The notes: generated by a model not told the origin, from the letters alone. Counted from the first letter of the stretch, positions 1-13,296 are shown. The stretch: DNA of 64,000 bases from Gnetum montanum (GCA_015680685.1 MNCI01026937.1:779793-843792); one strand, 5' to 3'. Numbers and translations are program-made.

Positions 1-1015
1 GTTTGTACAACATCTAGTCTCTCCAAAAAGTCCTACTTCTCCTATACATAATTATCATCCTACAGAATATCATCCACATGTTACATCTACTCTTCAATCC
101 TCATCTTATGTATCTTAATTATCTCAAAATTTCTCACACATTATATGTATTTTTCAAATGCAAGTAGAGCTACCATCACAATAATAAAAAAGAAATGTTA
201 CTTGTGCAATTCATATGTAGGTGAATAATAAACCTACTAGTCCTAAATGTAAACTTAGAACACATCTTTTATTTAGATCAAAATCTAAATATGTTATCAT
301 TTATAGTGAATTCATTCATTTACTTAATTTAGTCAAAGTTTAATAATCAACACTACAAAATTCAAATAATTTACCTTTTCATGTTTAATAATAGAAGACA
401 ATAGAATAAATGGTAGTAGAACCTATTGTCAAAATATTTGCACTCACTCTTATAGTCATAGATTAAGTTAAAGTATGATTCATTTCATTGAAAAGAACAA
501 ATCTTAATAGGCCACTTGTTTAGTTGTAGATTGCAAGACATTCACCATGCAAAGCTCTACTAGATTCAAGTTTAAACATAAATCTTATCTCAAAGAAAAG
601 ATGTTGAGACCACTATTAATATGTGGTTCAATTTCATTGATTTTCTAATAATTCATATTGAGGGAAATAAGGCTAACTTTGATATCATTATAGAAAGGAC
701 ATGGCTAAGTATAAATGATGCTTAATTAGATATTAGAAATCTCTCCTTAGATATTGGTAAGGAGAATGAACATGGTGTTGTGGAGAGGAAAAAGGTTCCA
801 TGAATTACCTATGATGAAAGAGGATGCAACCATATCTAGAAAATTTGAAATGTAAATGCAACTACTAGCCTAACATGCAGTGATTATGAAGAATAATAAT
901 GTATGCAAAAAAGTGTATATACAATAGCCACTAAATAATAAGATACCCAATGACTGATGGAAGATAAAGTAGAATCGTCTAAAACATGCATGGAATCAAT
1001 AAAAAAACTTATTAG
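1..1015 (+). pseudogene. Athila-like gag-protease fragment, truncated
   Basis: Decayed piece of a Ty3/gypsy polyprotein, related to the element at 13269-22730. The first 240 bases match the low-complexity gag tail. At 560-585 a broken frame reads LLDSSLNINLIS, the place of the aspartyl protease motif (DSG in the relative, DSS here). At 685-720 IIERTWLSINDA matches the protease C-terminal motif. At 935-990 the sequence follows the linker before RT (acccaatgactgatgg compared with acccaatggctgatgg at 17320). The fragment starts before the window and stops about 1015, where the RT, RNase H and integrase seen in the relatives are missing. Stops and frameshifts throughout show it is not functional. 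Family assignment is by eye. Confidence 0.72.
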
Positions 1016-1575
1016 TTCTTGCATGATCCATCTTCTAAATCTCTATCCATAACCTTTATCATGGGGGAGATGAGATTTATTGTAGAAATTATGAGCTATA
1101 ATTTTTTTTGTCTTTTAAAATTTTTTTCATTTCTTATCATTTATATATTTATTTATATTTTCTCATCTTAAATATTTGGTAACTTTCTTAAATATTTTTT
1201 ATTTTTGATTATTTTTATGCTTTTATAGTCTTTTTCATTTTTTATGGTCTTAATATTAGTACTTTGGTTATAGTTTTTTTGGTTGTTTTTACATGATATG
1301 CATGGTTTTGTAGTCTTACCTCGTGAAGTTGCTTCAATCCATTTCATATTATCCACTGGAAGTATTACATTTATAATGATTAGTAAGACCACTTCTTTCA
1401 CCTCTCCATCTTCATTTAATTATAGGTTATTTTCATAGGCAAAATGTGGTTCTTATCATCATAAAATCTTTAGTGAATCTCATGATCATAAAACCTATAA
1501 TAAAGGACAAAGAACCAAAGAAAGGTGGAAAATGATATGATATTAAGGAGATTTGTTGACTCTCCAAGAAACCAT
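1016..1575 (+). other. Post-pol spacer of the Athila-like fragment
   Basis: T-rich non-coding sequence that resembles the stretch following integrase in the two larger Athila-like elements (20090-20500 on plus, 7560-7060 on minus). It begins with the purine-rich motif atcatgggggagatgag at 1058-1074. Its direct join to pre-RT sequence near 1015 implies an internal deletion of RT through integrase. The last 150 bases before the LTR at 1576 have no clear match in the window. Small minus-strand reading frames here look accidental. Confidence 0.55.
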
Positions 1576-2430
1576 TGATGAGAGGTGAGTAGACCCTATG
1601 CCCAACCATATGAATTACTAAGCATTCATGCGCAATCCAATTAAATTCCCTAGACTTATAGTTTTTTAACCACATTGGTCTCTAGGAAGTAAAACTAATC
1701 ATTGCAATCATTGTATTCCTAATTACACTTGTGAAATGCAAAGGTATGGTTAAGTGCAATAGAGGCATATGATTTTTATCATTTTTTTGTTTTATGTTTT
1801 AAGTTGCCTAAGGATAAAGAATAATGAATAAAATAAAATAATTAATTTGCTAATTTAATCTAATCAGATACACTTAACTAATCCTAACATAAGCATCCAT
1901 TCCCACTTGTTGTACACATCCTAAACACATCTAATGCTATTGGGTTACCAAACATTAAGTGTTACTAGGCTTACCAAGCGCTAAGAATATTCTGAAAGTG
2001 GTAGTGCTTATGTGCTTAATTAGTCACTATTTAATCTAGCTTAATTACTTAAAGCATTAAAGGAAATTTCATAAAACATTAAATGCATAAATAAATAATT
2101 AATCTATTTCAAAGTGCTACAAGGTTTAGCTTGTCTTTATTACCGCACACACTACTGTGCTTAGGTTCAATAGTGCTTGAATAAAGATTCATACACTCTT
2201 TGACTCTTACTGCGAACACTTAGAAAAACATTCTAACTTTTAGATGAAAAAACTACAAGAGCTTCATTACAACTATGAAAAAAGATTCCATAAACACAAT
2301 GGGTGAGATGTGTTTATAGGTAAAAACAAACACTACGTCGATAAGGCGACATCAACAGATCAAATCCCACATTGATGGGGTTGTGTTGATGAGGCCTCAT
2401 TGACGGGACTAAAGAAATCATGATTTAGCA
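1576..2430 (-). repeat. 3' LTR of A1
   Basis: About 855 bp, matching 23094-23994 along its length, for example caaccatatga at 1601 and 23122, and ggtctctaggaagtaaaact at 1678 and 23192. On the minus strand it starts with TGCTAAATCATG right after the polypurine tract and ends in CATCA. The shared LTR core around 2100-2240 includes the region equivalent to aataaagatgagctttatgataaacc in the other copy. It is more diverged than the A2 LTR pair, fitting an older insertion. Confidence 0.85.
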
Positions 2431-2442
2431 TACCCCCATGAC
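2431..2442 (-). other. Polypurine tract of A1
   Basis: On the minus strand this reads GTCATGGGGGTA, directly before the TG of the 3' LTR. The same 12-mer precedes the A2 3' LTR at 21944-21955. This is the expected position of the plus-strand DNA primer. Confidence 0.8.
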
Positions 2443-2668
2443 TAAATGAAAGTTCATCCTTGAGTGAACAAGATGAGAAACAAGTTTCTTACAAAATTTT
2501 TGGAAGGCATGGGATTATTGACAAACTACTAACATATGCAAACACTAAGTGCTCAAGTGTATAGAACTACAATCATTACAAAATTTTAATGTTTAGGACA
2601 AAAAATTGAACACTAGGACAAAAATGATAAACACAATTCCTTTGATTTCATGAAGACAAGGAAGATGT

Positions 2669-5520
2669 TCAAATGGTTCCAAGCAGTGGAGGCTCTTAAG
2701 GTTCTAAAGGACCTTCTCCTACATCAGGTGTACGCGATGGTGGAGGTAGTTATGGTTATGCTGTGATAGTTGTACCCTTTGCAGAAAGATGGAAGATGTT
2801 CAAAAATGCCTTCATCTCCTCCTCCTTACTCCTAGGATTCTTCATGGTCCACACCACATCATGAATGTGAGCCTATGTCGGGAACATCCCAATGATAAGG
2901 CATTACTAGGAAAAACTCCTTCATGTTGATAGACCAAGTAGCAAAAAGTTTACATTCATCATTGAATGCCTTTATTGCATACTATAGCTTTTAGTAGTCA
3001 CTTCATCTGCTAGATAGGTTCTCGGCTATAGTCTGTTGATTAGTGAAGCAATGCCTAAGAACATCAAGTTCTACATTTGCCACCTTAAGCTTATGATTGA
3101 TGTCTTTATGATGCTTGAACTTGGCTTCATACAACAAGTACAAACTAACCACTTATTTCTCTAATTTGGACCATGGCCATCTAGTAGTCAACATCACTAG
3201 ATTTTTATAATGGAGATTGGCAAGCTCTATGTACTCTGTCATCCTCTTGATCTATAATTCCTTCATACAGATCTCCACCTTGGTGTAGTCATTAATCACA
3301 TTAAAGATAAGTTGCTAGACATCTCCTCCTTCCTTGAGCTACTGGAGGGCCTCATTAACTTTCACCTTTGCCATCTAAATATGTTTTTCATTGATTTCTT
3401 TTTGTAGACTAAATTGATCTATATAGTGATTTTTCACTATCTCAAATTTGAAAGGCTCATTTTTCTAGGTGGCTACCTTTCTTACAAATGTTTGGCAAAG
3501 TGCTCAGACTTCCTCCATGGAGATATTTCTATTTTTAGCTATCAATCTCCTTAATTCTATGTTTACTTTAACTAGTTGCTCCTACTATTGATGGATGAAA
3601 TCTGGAATTTGTTGCTTTTGCACATCAACATTCTATAGGCAATGATTCTTTATGATTAGGGAAACATTCTCCTAGTGAGTTTGATCCAAGGCATTTTGGA
3701 TATTGTGCATGGTGACATCGGCCAAGGATTGATCAAAAATTGCTATATCCTTTACATCCTTAGCCTTCATGAGCTTTTCTTAAAGATGTTGAAAAGCTTT
3801 ATCATAGGTTGGTGTAGGGCTAAGAAGCATAGGATTAGGAAGGTGAGCTCTTAGTTTAGCAACCTTTATAGCCAGGTGTTGGTTTTGAGCTTGGGCTATT
3901 TTGAGTTACCCCTCCATAATAATGGATTTCCCCCTTGCATCCAACAAATCCAATTAGGTTGTAGTAATTGTATTAAGAAGGTTGAAGACATATGGAATTG
4001 GCTGCCTGGTTCTTACTAGTTTTTCTAGTAACTCTTTGTGCTAGGCTACACTTAATTTATCACTAATTATTCTTATAGATGTCTATACATCTTGGAGTGT
4101 AGAAATGTCTAGTATAGATTTTGCAAGTGCATTTAATACCTTCAAAATTTTATTAGCAATCACCTCTGCTACTATCTCTTGTCCATGGTGCTACATGACC
4201 AAGATAGTTGCCCCCTCACCCTCCTCTAGATAGACTGAGAAAGTAGCAACATTCCCATAGATGTTTGGGAATTATTGTTGTTATGAGAGACAGACTCTCA
4301 AGAACTAGGATTTGTTCTCATGGGTAGCTCCATTCTTTAGGTTGAAAAGATTGGTCCACCTCCCTCCATCTAGTTGATGGTTCAAGCCACTTCATTAAGA
4401 TGACTCATTGTTGGGTGATACACAGATGGATCACCACCACTCATTCCTACTCATTGCTCATAAGAGATACTCTTGATTATTGTGCATTTGTTCAAGGGTA
4501 TCATGGGACTCTATGTTATTTCTTGAGTGGATGATGGAGGTGGTGGTTGCTGCTCCTATTCCTTGGTTGTGGCAAGGGTCTTGTCCTTCATTATTTCTAT
4601 CCAAAAGGCAGAAGGAGTATGCCGGAGTGTATCATTGGCATAACGAACTATTCCTACCCGTTTGCATAATTTTCTAATGAGGTAGGAAAAGGGAAGGGCC
4701 TTCCTTCCATGTTCATTTTTCTTAAATCACTTTACTATCTCTAGATAGATCAACTATGGAAGGTTCACAGGAAAGTTTTCACTCAAAGCAACACATGCAT
4801 GGGTAGAGAAGGTAGTCACCTTACTAGGCCTTATCGTTGGATTGAGTTGATAGGTTGCTATCTTAAAATATACATGCTCCATTAAGGTGAGTGCACCATA
4901 CTCCTTATGGTCCACTCCATAGCATCATTGGGTCCACTCTTTATTTGCCTCTGGGTCTTCTTGCATAAAGATCTTTACTAGGTTTGTTTCAATATCAAGC
5001 AACCCCAGGGTGTATGCAATAGATTCCATTGAGTGGGACACTTGAATGTACTTGATCTTCACAGTGGCTCTTTCCTACCTACCATTCCAAAAGAGATATG
5101 TCTCTTATATGTACCATTCCCCACTGGAAGTGAGGATTGGCCATAAGGGAGAGTTCTACAAGTGCATCTTGACTTTTGATGGAGCATGCTCCAAGAATGG
5201 TCTAGAGTTCAATTCTTGGAGAACTAAATGTTGGATGTCATGAGGCTTAATTTGATCAAGACATGCTTGAGTTAATATGACCTCAAGTCTTGGCATCGAT
5301 CCTAGCACCTCATCTCGATGGGATTGTTCTATTATGACCACTTGTTTGGAAATCTATTAGAAAGATCCCACTTTAGGCTCCTCCTGAAGAGGTCTTGTTA
5401 CATGAGTTTCTACTACCTGCTCTTGGGCTTGTTCTTGCTGCTCCCTTCCATCTCTTAGTTGTTTATCCCTTGGTTGAGATGGTCCTCCTACATGTGGGTG
5501 TTTAGGTCTAGGTGCCATTT
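2669..5520 (-). pseudogene. Env-like third ORF of A1 (Athila ORF3), broken
   Basis: Some 950 codons on the minus strand between the post-pol spacer and the polypurine tract, where Athila elements carry an extra env-like ORF. The frame opens with ATG at 5520 (MAPRPKHPHVGGPSQ), a hydrophilic, Gln/Glu-rich start. A better preserved middle reads SMPRLEVILTQACLDQ near 5290. Near 4700 there is KALPFPYLIRKLCKRVGI, which resembles the conserved segment of Athila ORF3 proteins as I know them. A Pro-rich tail ends at a TGA at 2669-2671. About every 20-40 codons there is a TAG or TGA, most explicable as CAG or CGA decay. I see no convincing signal peptide or membrane segment, so the label rests on position and one motif. 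A2 has no counterpart. Confidence 0.6.
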
Positions 5521-7690
5521 GTAATCACAACATGATCAATGGTTAGCATTTAATGTGTAACTTTAAAACATTTGAAATACTTTATCTCTTGGGATACTTA
5601 CACTTGGCTAAGTTGTGATCATGGCTTGTTTGATTATTTTAATATTATTTTATTATTATCTAATTAGATAGGTTGCCAAAGTGTGTTGGAAGGGTTTAAC
5701 TCTCATAGGTTGGTGATTTAATATTATTTTACTTATTAAACCCATGGAGGAGTTAGAAAAATTTTGAAAAAGTTTTTATAAAAAATGTTAGGTTTGTGGC
5801 CCCCACAATGTAAAGTATATCTTTACAAACTATAGGGTTGAAGAATGGAGTGAATCAAACAAATGGTTCAAAAGTTACGAGCCCTGGAATGTTTTGGGCT
5901 TTGAAAAATTGCAAAAACTCCACTTATGTTTGAAGTAAATGGCAAAAAATTCCTAAGTTATGAGTGCTATTTATAGAATTTTTCCCTTGCATTAACTAGG
6001 CCTCATCGATAGAACCTAGTCAATATGGTTAGTTGCATTGATTGGGCCTAGTTGACGTGGCTATTGACCACCATTGAACAAGTCAAAATTTGAAAAATAT
6101 AAGGAGTTTTTGAATTAAATTAGAGTCAAATGGAAGCCCAAAAAGCCAAGAACACAATGATTAGAGATGAAGATGATTTTAGAGTTCATAAAAGATGGAG
6201 AATGATTAGAGAAATGCCTTAAAGAGTACATTGGTGGACACAACTGATGGAAAATGCAAAATATTTGATTATAAAAATGTCTAAGGATAAGGGACTTAAC
6301 TAGCCCAACCAAGAGTTATGCAAGCAAGTTCTTCCCATAGTAGGCCTATGTCCTTTTTGCCCTTACATAACCTCCACTAAAGAGTCTATGGGTCCCATAA
6401 TTGATTAATGGCTACGAAAAGCTAAGGACAGAAATCCAAAGAATCTACCTAAGAATTTCAACACATCAAACTAAGAGATTAAACAAAAACATGAAAATTG
6501 GCAATGAGGTAAGTTATGGATAGCATTGATGGATGAGATAGAGAATGGAATGGATGTTCCAATCATGGTCACATGAATTCCCTTGTGAGTTTCAAGGTTA
6601 AAAGACTTGATAAAGTCCAACCTTAGTTTAGATCAAACCCAACCACTTTTAGTGACCTTGCATCACCACTCTAGGACTAGTCCACCCCCTCGAGACACAA
6701 GAATGCTTCCACAAACAACCACCTTTTTTTATTTGAGAAGAAAAGAGAAGTAGAAATTGAGAAAGGGCCTTAGTTAGAGGGGACCTTCAAGAATGAGTAA
6801 CATGTCTTTCTTGTCCCATAACCAATGCTTGTGGCTTGTTTATTTTGTCTAAAGGATGTGCTTTGAATTCCCATCATGTTTTTTTTTTTTTGAATGGGAA
6901 CCACACCATGCAAAGACTTATTCAAATTTTTGTTATTGGATGACACAAAATAGTAAGAAATCCATGAAAACACACATGCACTCAAGAAAGTAGAGAGACA
7001 TAAAGAGTATTGAATCCCCTTGAAGTCACACCCCTTTTCAAACCTTTGAATTTTTTCCAAGCTTGGAAACTACCAAGGTCACAAGTTTGTTAAAGTTTTA
7101 TTAATGAAAAAGGGACCTCATATTTCAAAAATCAAGAAAACCATAGAGTACATGGATGGGTGGATGACGTGAACTCACTACCTATTCCATGAAAAAGAAA
7201 CTTGTCTTAGTTATCGATCATCAAAATTCAATAATAGAAACTAGACATTAGTAATCAAAAACATTAGGTAGAAACCACCATTAGTAACTAGCTACATTAT
7301 CACTTATTCTTGTTGGAAATAAAGAAGTTTTATTAGAAAATAAGAAAGATTCACACTAGAATAAAGTAAAGTATACAAGAAATTGTAAAGATACTCAAGA
7401 AAATTAAAACATACTAATGATGTTGTAAAACAAAAACTTGGAAAATTAACAATGTGAAACAAAAATGGTATAAAAAGAAACAAAGTGTAAAACAAAAAAG
7501 TAGAAAAATTGAGGATCCATTTATATAGTTAGCATGGATGGCCATCTCCCCCATGACTAAGTTGAAAGGAAAAGAATTGAAAGCTTAAGTGTGGTTGTCC
7601 ATCTAATGAGACATTGATTGCATTGGATTGCATGGGCTTATGGAAAGGTTTAACTTGTTGCATGTTGGCCTACTGTTTCTTGTGTGGGTC
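5521..7690 (-). other. Spacer between pol and ORF3 of A1
   Basis: Non-coding in the element sense. Right after integrase it carries a purine-rich motif at 7541-7557, then T-rich sequence (on minus) with repeats of ttttgttttaca, then stretches shared with the A2 spacer, for example 6770-6830 against 20760-20850. The minus-strand frame at 6770-7060 lies in this conserved spacer but has no counterpart frame in A2, so I do not call it a gene. Confidence 0.6.
7541..7557 (-). promoter_or_regulatory. Internal polypurine-like motif after pol in A1
   Basis: On the minus strand this reads GTCATGGGGGAGATGGC. It is nearly the 3' polypurine tract (GTCATGGGGGTA) but lies about 5.1 kb upstream of the 3' LTR, at the end of pol. 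Equivalents stand at 1058-1074 and 20097-20112. A second plus-strand primer is a possible role; that is inference. Confidence 0.5.
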
Positions 7691-8984
7691 TCAGGTTTGT
7701 AGATTAACATTGTCCCAAAAGGAAAAATTTTATAAATTATTTAAGGCCTTTTCCACAATGTCTAGAACTTAGTTCATTGAGGTACATGTGTGGGGTTCTA
7801 GTAGAGAACCTTATCTCTAAGTTGAAATTTCACTTTTCTTATTCTAAGGTTATGGTATTGTTTACTAAATGCTTTGTGCACTTCATTCAAGGACAAGGCC
7901 ACCAATTTATTCTCATCTAGCATGTTAAGGTTTATCAATCTCTCTTTTTGTGCTAGGCTCAAGTCAAGTTTAAGGTCACAAGCTATTGAAAGTGTATGGA
8001 GCCTGGATTAAATTGGTAGAGTTGGTAATTTTTTGTACAACAGCTCATAGGGAGAGTAGCCTATAGGGAGTTTCCATGTCGAGAAATATTCCTAGAGGGA
8101 ATCATTAAGTTTTGTGCCCTAGTATTTCCTATATTTTCTAATTATTCTTATTAAGATTTTTGTGATCTCCCTATTGGTAACCTTTGCTTAACCATTAGCT
8201 TGGGGGTGATAGCATGTTGTTAATTTATGTTCAATCCCCAAGCATTGCATGAGCTTGTGAAAAGTAGCACCTATAAAATGAGTACCATTATCAGAAATTA
8301 GTGCCTATGGCACTTCAAACCTATTTATAGCATTTTGTTATATAAACTATGCAGTAGTGGATGATGTATAGTTGGTGACGACTATTGCTTCTACCCATTT
8401 TGTACACTAGTTAGCAACAACTATTATGTATGTCTTTTCATTTGACATGGGTGTGATGGAATCCATGAATTCTATGCCATGGATGTCAAAGGATTCCAAT
8501 GGTTGGATCCACTGTTGAGGTTCCTCCATTCAAGTGGTCATCCCACCATCTTGTTGATAGTGTTCACAAGAGTGAATGAATTGGTGGGTATCCGTGAAGA
8601 TTATTGACCAATAGTACCTTACCACCAGGATTTTAATGACTGTGCACCTCCCTATATAGTGGCCCCCCACAAGGACCCTCATGAGAATCTTGGAGAATGG
8701 ATAATTGATCAACATCAAGAACATACCAATGAACTAGGCCATCGGCACACACCTTGTAATGGTGTCCATTAATCTCCATGAAGCATTTGGCCTGATGAAG
8801 AAACTATTACTTCTTCTAGTGGTCTAACTCTTATGGCATCTCTTGAGTGAGAATATAAGTAAGGATGACATCATACCATTTTGGTTCAATAGAAACTTGT
8901 TCATTTATTGCACTAGCAAAGAGGAATTCATTAGAAAATTAATCAGAAAGTGGGCTATCATCCTCTTTGTTGTCCCATCATAAT
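7691..8984 (-). pseudogene. Integrase domain of A1
   Basis: Minus-strand remnant of a Ty3/gypsy integrase, which inserts the cDNA into chromosomes. The zinc-binding N-terminus survives in part: CEHYQQDGGMTT near 8540 follows a tract equivalent to the HHCC region, with the second Cys lost. The core gives FMDSITPMSNEK (near 8470), ISDNGTHF (near 8290) and CYHPQANG followed by a stop, then AKVTNREI near 8180-8215. In the last, the position of the catalytic Glu is Lys (AAG for GAG). The C-terminal part reads HNLRIRKVKF and a PTHVPQ motif as in A2. Unlike A2, this copy keeps the middle of the core, so it shows what A2 has lost at 19695. Confidence 0.78.
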
Positions 8985-10240
8985 CAAGACAAGTGATTAG
9001 CAACAACATTCTCAGTTTCCTTTTGATCTACCATTATGAGATTGAACTCCTACAAGATCACTAGCCATCATGTGACACAAGGGATTTCCATTGGTTTATT
9101 CATTAGGAAGTGAATGGCACTATGATCAGTGTGGACAAACACCTTATATCCAAGCACATATTGCTTAAACTTTTGTAAGGCATACACCATGACCATTGAC
9201 TCTTTTTTCAATGTGATGTTATAGAGTTGTGCAACCATAATGCATCAGATTGTGCAATGGATGTAAAATGGATATTTTTGATTGTCCAGCTCCATAAGCA
9301 TAGCTCCCAAGGCATAGTTTGATGCATCTGTCATGATGTGAAACAAATGAGATCAATCAGGTGCTCGTAGAATTGGAGTTTCTACAATATTTTTCTTAAG
9401 CTATTGGAATGTTTTTTCACATTCCATTATTCATATGAATAGAACATATTTCTTTGTGAGCTCAACTAATAGTTTTTCAATCTTAGAGAATTTTTCTATG
9501 AATTACCAGTAGTAGCCAGTATGTCCAAGGAATGACTAGACATATTTAAGGATTTCCAGTTAGTGAGTTATACCTTGGATGACCCAAATTCTTTTAGGAT
9601 CCACCTCAATCCTTACTTGAGAAATTTTGTGCCCCAACACAATGCCGTCTTAGAGCATGAGATGGCTCTTTTGCCAATTGAGCTTAAGATTAGTCTCTAC
9701 GCACCTTTCAAGCACATGCTCAAGGCAGTCCAAGGCTTGCTCGAATGTAGCACAATGGTTAGAGAAGTCATCCATGAAGACTTCAACCTTGCTATGAATT
9801 TGCTACTAAAAAATACTTAGGATAAGGAATTGAAAAGTTGTAGGGGCATTGCATAGATCAAAGGCATATTACAATATGCAAAAGTTCCTTAGGGACTTGT
9901 AAATGTTGTTTTAGCTTGATATTCAGGCATGATCTAAATTTGAGTATAGCCAATATAACCATCTAGGAAGCTATAATAATAATTCCTAGGAATAATATTC
10001 AACACCTGGTCCACAAATGACAATAGAAAATGATCTTTTAATGTTGCCATGTTCAATATCTTGAAATCAACACAAACTCGCCATTTTCCACCTTTCTTTA
10101 ACACAATTACAAGTGGACTAACCTACTCACCATTTGCAATTGGATAGATGAACCCCATCGTGAGGAGTTATTCAATTTTCTCTTTGATGATTTACTTGAA
10201 TTTGGGGTTTAGCTTCATGGCTGAATTGGTATAGATGCAA
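8985..10240 (-). pseudogene. Reverse transcriptase and RNase H of A1
   Basis: Minus-strand RT followed by RNase H. The RT catalytic motif FMDD is intact at 9767-9778 (frame FMDDFSNHCATFEQALD). The primer-grip side near 10080 reads WRVCVDFK-like sequence, and the thumb region follows at 9400-9560. RNase H shows the first catalytic Asp in IMTDASNYALGAML near 9330, and VHTDHSAIHFLMNK near 9110. Order and spacing match A2 (17761-18980). Several TAG, TGA and frameshift breaks separate the blocks. The plus-strand frame at 9563-9820 is a shadow of the RT. Confidence 0.82.
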
Positions 10241-11430
10241 TGCTAGCATATCCTAGGATCAATCCCTATGAGTTTAGGATATGACCAAGTAAAGGATATT
10301 GGCCATTTGTTAACCACCTTCAATAACATCCTTTTTTTAGGAGCAAGGTTAGCATTGATTATCACCAACTTGCCATTTTTCATAAATGCATATTCCATGT
10401 TGGTAGGTAGATTTTTCAACTCTAAGGACTCATGTTTAAAACTGTTAGGGATTTCTAACTCCTTCCAATTGGTATCATCAAGTTCATCATTGAAGAGTTG
10501 GCAATGAACATACTCTAGTTCATCCATGGCTTCAACATAGGAACAAGTTGAGCTCTTAGTAGGTTTCATGCAAAGTGTGTTGCTTTTAGAATTAGTTGTC
10601 AGCCATTGCATGCCCTCCTATTTTGTGGCTGCTATGTATATGCACTTTTGGATTTCAGCTTCATTTGCACAATGTTTTCATGCTTTTATTGATATGCTTT
10701 TAATAGACCAAAGTTTTTACACACAATTGCACCATGTATTACTATATGCGATGCATGGAACTCGCTTCTTCTCAATATTTCTAAATATAATTTTCTTAGA
10801 AATCTCTAGGGAAAGAACTTTGATGCCCATTCATACATCAACAATGCTCAACCAAGCCCTTCCCATAATGATTTGGAAATCCCCCTTACAATTGTAAACT
10901 TTAATTACCAAGAAATTGACAGGATATGACCACCCATAGAAAGTTGTCACAAAGTCCTCCACTAGTTCCAAGGGAATAATGATGGACCGATTTTCCAATT
11001 CTAAATGGATGTTACTCTTCCTGAGAGGAGGCAAGTTCTAGCCATTGTACATTTCATGAGAAATCAGATTAACTTTAGAACCTGAGTTAAGAAAATCCTT
11101 GCATGGCTCATTCCTAGTAATATGCAAATAGATAAGAGGACTTCTAGGATAAACTCTTTTCCTAGGAAGGTTGGCAGCCTTGATCTAATTAGATCCAATG
11201 TGGATTAACATACCTGTGTGGGTCTTGGGAGGTGTTTAGTTTGAAGGGCTCTTGAAATAAATAAATGTAGAGGATGGAGATATAGGATGACCAACTACAT
11301 AAGTAGGTAAGGGCTTAGGAGGGCTATTGGTTAGGAAGAATGATTTTTTAATGGATCTAGATTTTGAACCATTCAGTTGAGGTGCCAGTTGTAAGTTAAC
11401 GACCCTGGTAGCATTACACTATTACAACTA
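10241..11430 (-). pseudogene. Protease and pre-RT linker of A1
   Basis: The linker is one of the best preserved frames in A1 (10611 to 10243: WKELEIPNSFKHESLELKNL to TWSYPKLIGIDPRIC). It matches the A2 linker at 17126-17695 nearly block for block. Upstream, the retroviral-type aspartyl protease reads DFLNSGSKVNLIS at about 11090-11050, with Asn where the catalytic Asp of DSG should be. A second block runs from NLPPLRKSNIHLELE at 11037 to IMGRAWLSIVDV at 10831. The D-to-N change alone would inactivate the protease. Confidence 0.8.
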
Positions 11431-13268
11431 CCTAGGAATTTTACCCTGCATGAATGGAGCAGGTAGTAGTTGGGTTGTGGATGGAGGAGCACATGTTGAA
11501 GGATGAGAAGGGTGATAGGGATATGGGTTTTCCCCTCTAGTAGATGGAGAATAAGTTTTGTAATACTCTAGAGGGTAGTAGTGATGTTGAAAAAAAGTGT
11601 GACTAGAAGAGTCATGCGGAGACATTGGTTATTGAACATAGTACCCCTATAGATTGGCTCCCTATAAAGGGTATTACTCCCTTGGTGGTGGCATCCCCCA
11701 TGACTATGGATGTTGCCACTGCCAATACTACTCATACAGTTATGGTGGAGCTTCACGTAGATAATAAACCTGTTGTTGTTGGTGGAACTTCCTTGGGTTG
11801 CCTTAAGGATAAGACAACCTTCTGGGTGCTTTCCTTTGTGCTAGTCTAGGATTCAAGGCATACATCCCAGATTCTTATAAGTGTGACACAACTAGGCAAC
11901 ATCCCTTAGTATGTTCATATTGGTAGATGTCACACCCACCATTATCATTTGATTCTGACTTTACAACCTCTTCTATTGTCGTAACCTTAGCCTTACCCCT
12001 TTGGTAACCACATTGAACTTCTTTTCTTCTCCTATGATCATAATTACTACCTTGGTTTTTGGATTCTTTTATAATTTTCAAAGAAATTTAAATTTTTTCA
12101 TCCAAATATTTCCACATTTTGTCAACCTTAGTCAAAATTTCAAACATAATTTTTTGAATTGACAAAGTTTTTTGCTACACTAGCTCATTAAGTGATGTCT
12201 TCCACTCACTATCATAGAATCAGATCTCCCTTTTTTTTTATGGAAAGATCCTAGTTATACTCCTCATAACTTTGTCATTTTCTCAAATCATATTCTTCTT
12301 TTGCAACCTACTTAATTAGCCTTTGAATTTGATGGGCTCTTAGTTCTAACAGTGTTCCTTAGGTGTAGACCCTAAGAGTTCTCCTTGTTTCTGATTAGAG
12401 TCCATATATGATATGGAAAAGTTTCTCTCATTGAGAATAATCATGGCCAAGAAATATATACAAAAGGGAATAATACCTACTAATGGATGCATCCAAGGGT
12501 TCATATATTCCTTGTCACTAGCCTTGGATTTCCTTTCTTAAATTGGATACTCTAGAGTACGTCTGATATTTGTCATTGGACAACACAAGTATTATACTCC
12601 ATTTAAGAATTGATTCTAGCTCCAGGGAGTAGTACCAACTTTTTGCCTCTTTTATCGGTATCATAGGAAACAACTTAAGTTTCTACTAGTTATTTTCTAT
12701 GTTCTATAAGACATAGGCATTGTGAAAGGCTTGAAGATGGATCTATGGATAATTTATATCCTCCCTCAAATCTAGGGATATTGTTCATACCTAATCACTT
12801 GATTTTGCTATCTTTCATATGCTTGGTTGGGATCCTTACTACCTCTACAATGTTTAACATGCTTTGAGTTGCCAACAAGGGCTCATCATTGTCTCAATTT
12901 TGATGATGTCTATGATATTGCCTACTATCCCTTTGATCATGGTGGGATGCATGATCATTATCCCATTGTTCATCTCCATCATGGTTTCATCCCCTATGGT
13001 TTTGATTAGATTTTGAGGAGGAAGAAGAAGATGCAGATGAAGAGGACAAAGAGGGAGGAGGACTATCACTACCACGATGTCTTCCACCTCCTCTCCACTT
13101 GTTAGGACCATGATCATTAGATTTTTTATCATGATGATGCTTTCCTGAGCCCCTACCTTAACTTCTACTTTTGCCTAAACCCATATTGTTAATAGTGGAC
13201 TATAGATTTGAGTTCAAGCCCCCATCACCAATGTTAAGGGGTGAAGAATCTTCATGTTGAGAACCCCT
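11431..13268 (-). pseudogene. gag (C-terminal two thirds) of A1
   Basis: Nucleocapsid/capsid polyprotein remnant on minus, interrupted at 13268 by the A2 insertion. A capsid-like block at about 12790-12560 (on minus, atccctagatttgagggagg) matches the A2 gag at 15190 (tctcacgattcgaaggggga). The zinc knuckle near 11940-11900 reads CDIYQYEHTKGCC; the A2 copy reads CEIC, stop, YDHPKACC. A1 has therefore lost the second Cys of the CCHC box (to Tyr). The following Pro/Gln/Tyr-rich tail (11750-11430) matches 16100-16400. The 200-300 bases of gag next to the A2 junction are missing. Confidence 0.75.
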
Positions 13269-13296
13269 GATGGGACACTATATCGCATGGGCCACC

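Noticed and set aside
6770-7060. Minus-strand frame of 96 codons as a small gene
   Set aside because: It lies in the A1 spacer; the matching A2 spacer has no such frame and the translation has no conserved motif.
9563-9820. Plus-strand frame of 85 codons
   Set aside because: It is the reverse strand of the A1 RT, which has the recognisable FMDD motif.
10268-10897. Plus-strand frames over the A1 linker and protease
   Set aside because: Shadows of the conserved minus-strand frame at 10611-10243 and of the protease.
12827-13132. Asp/His/Met-rich frames on both strands
   Set aside because: Both come from the charged repeat-like part of A1 gag; the corresponding A2 region (14740-15060) shows which strand is gag.
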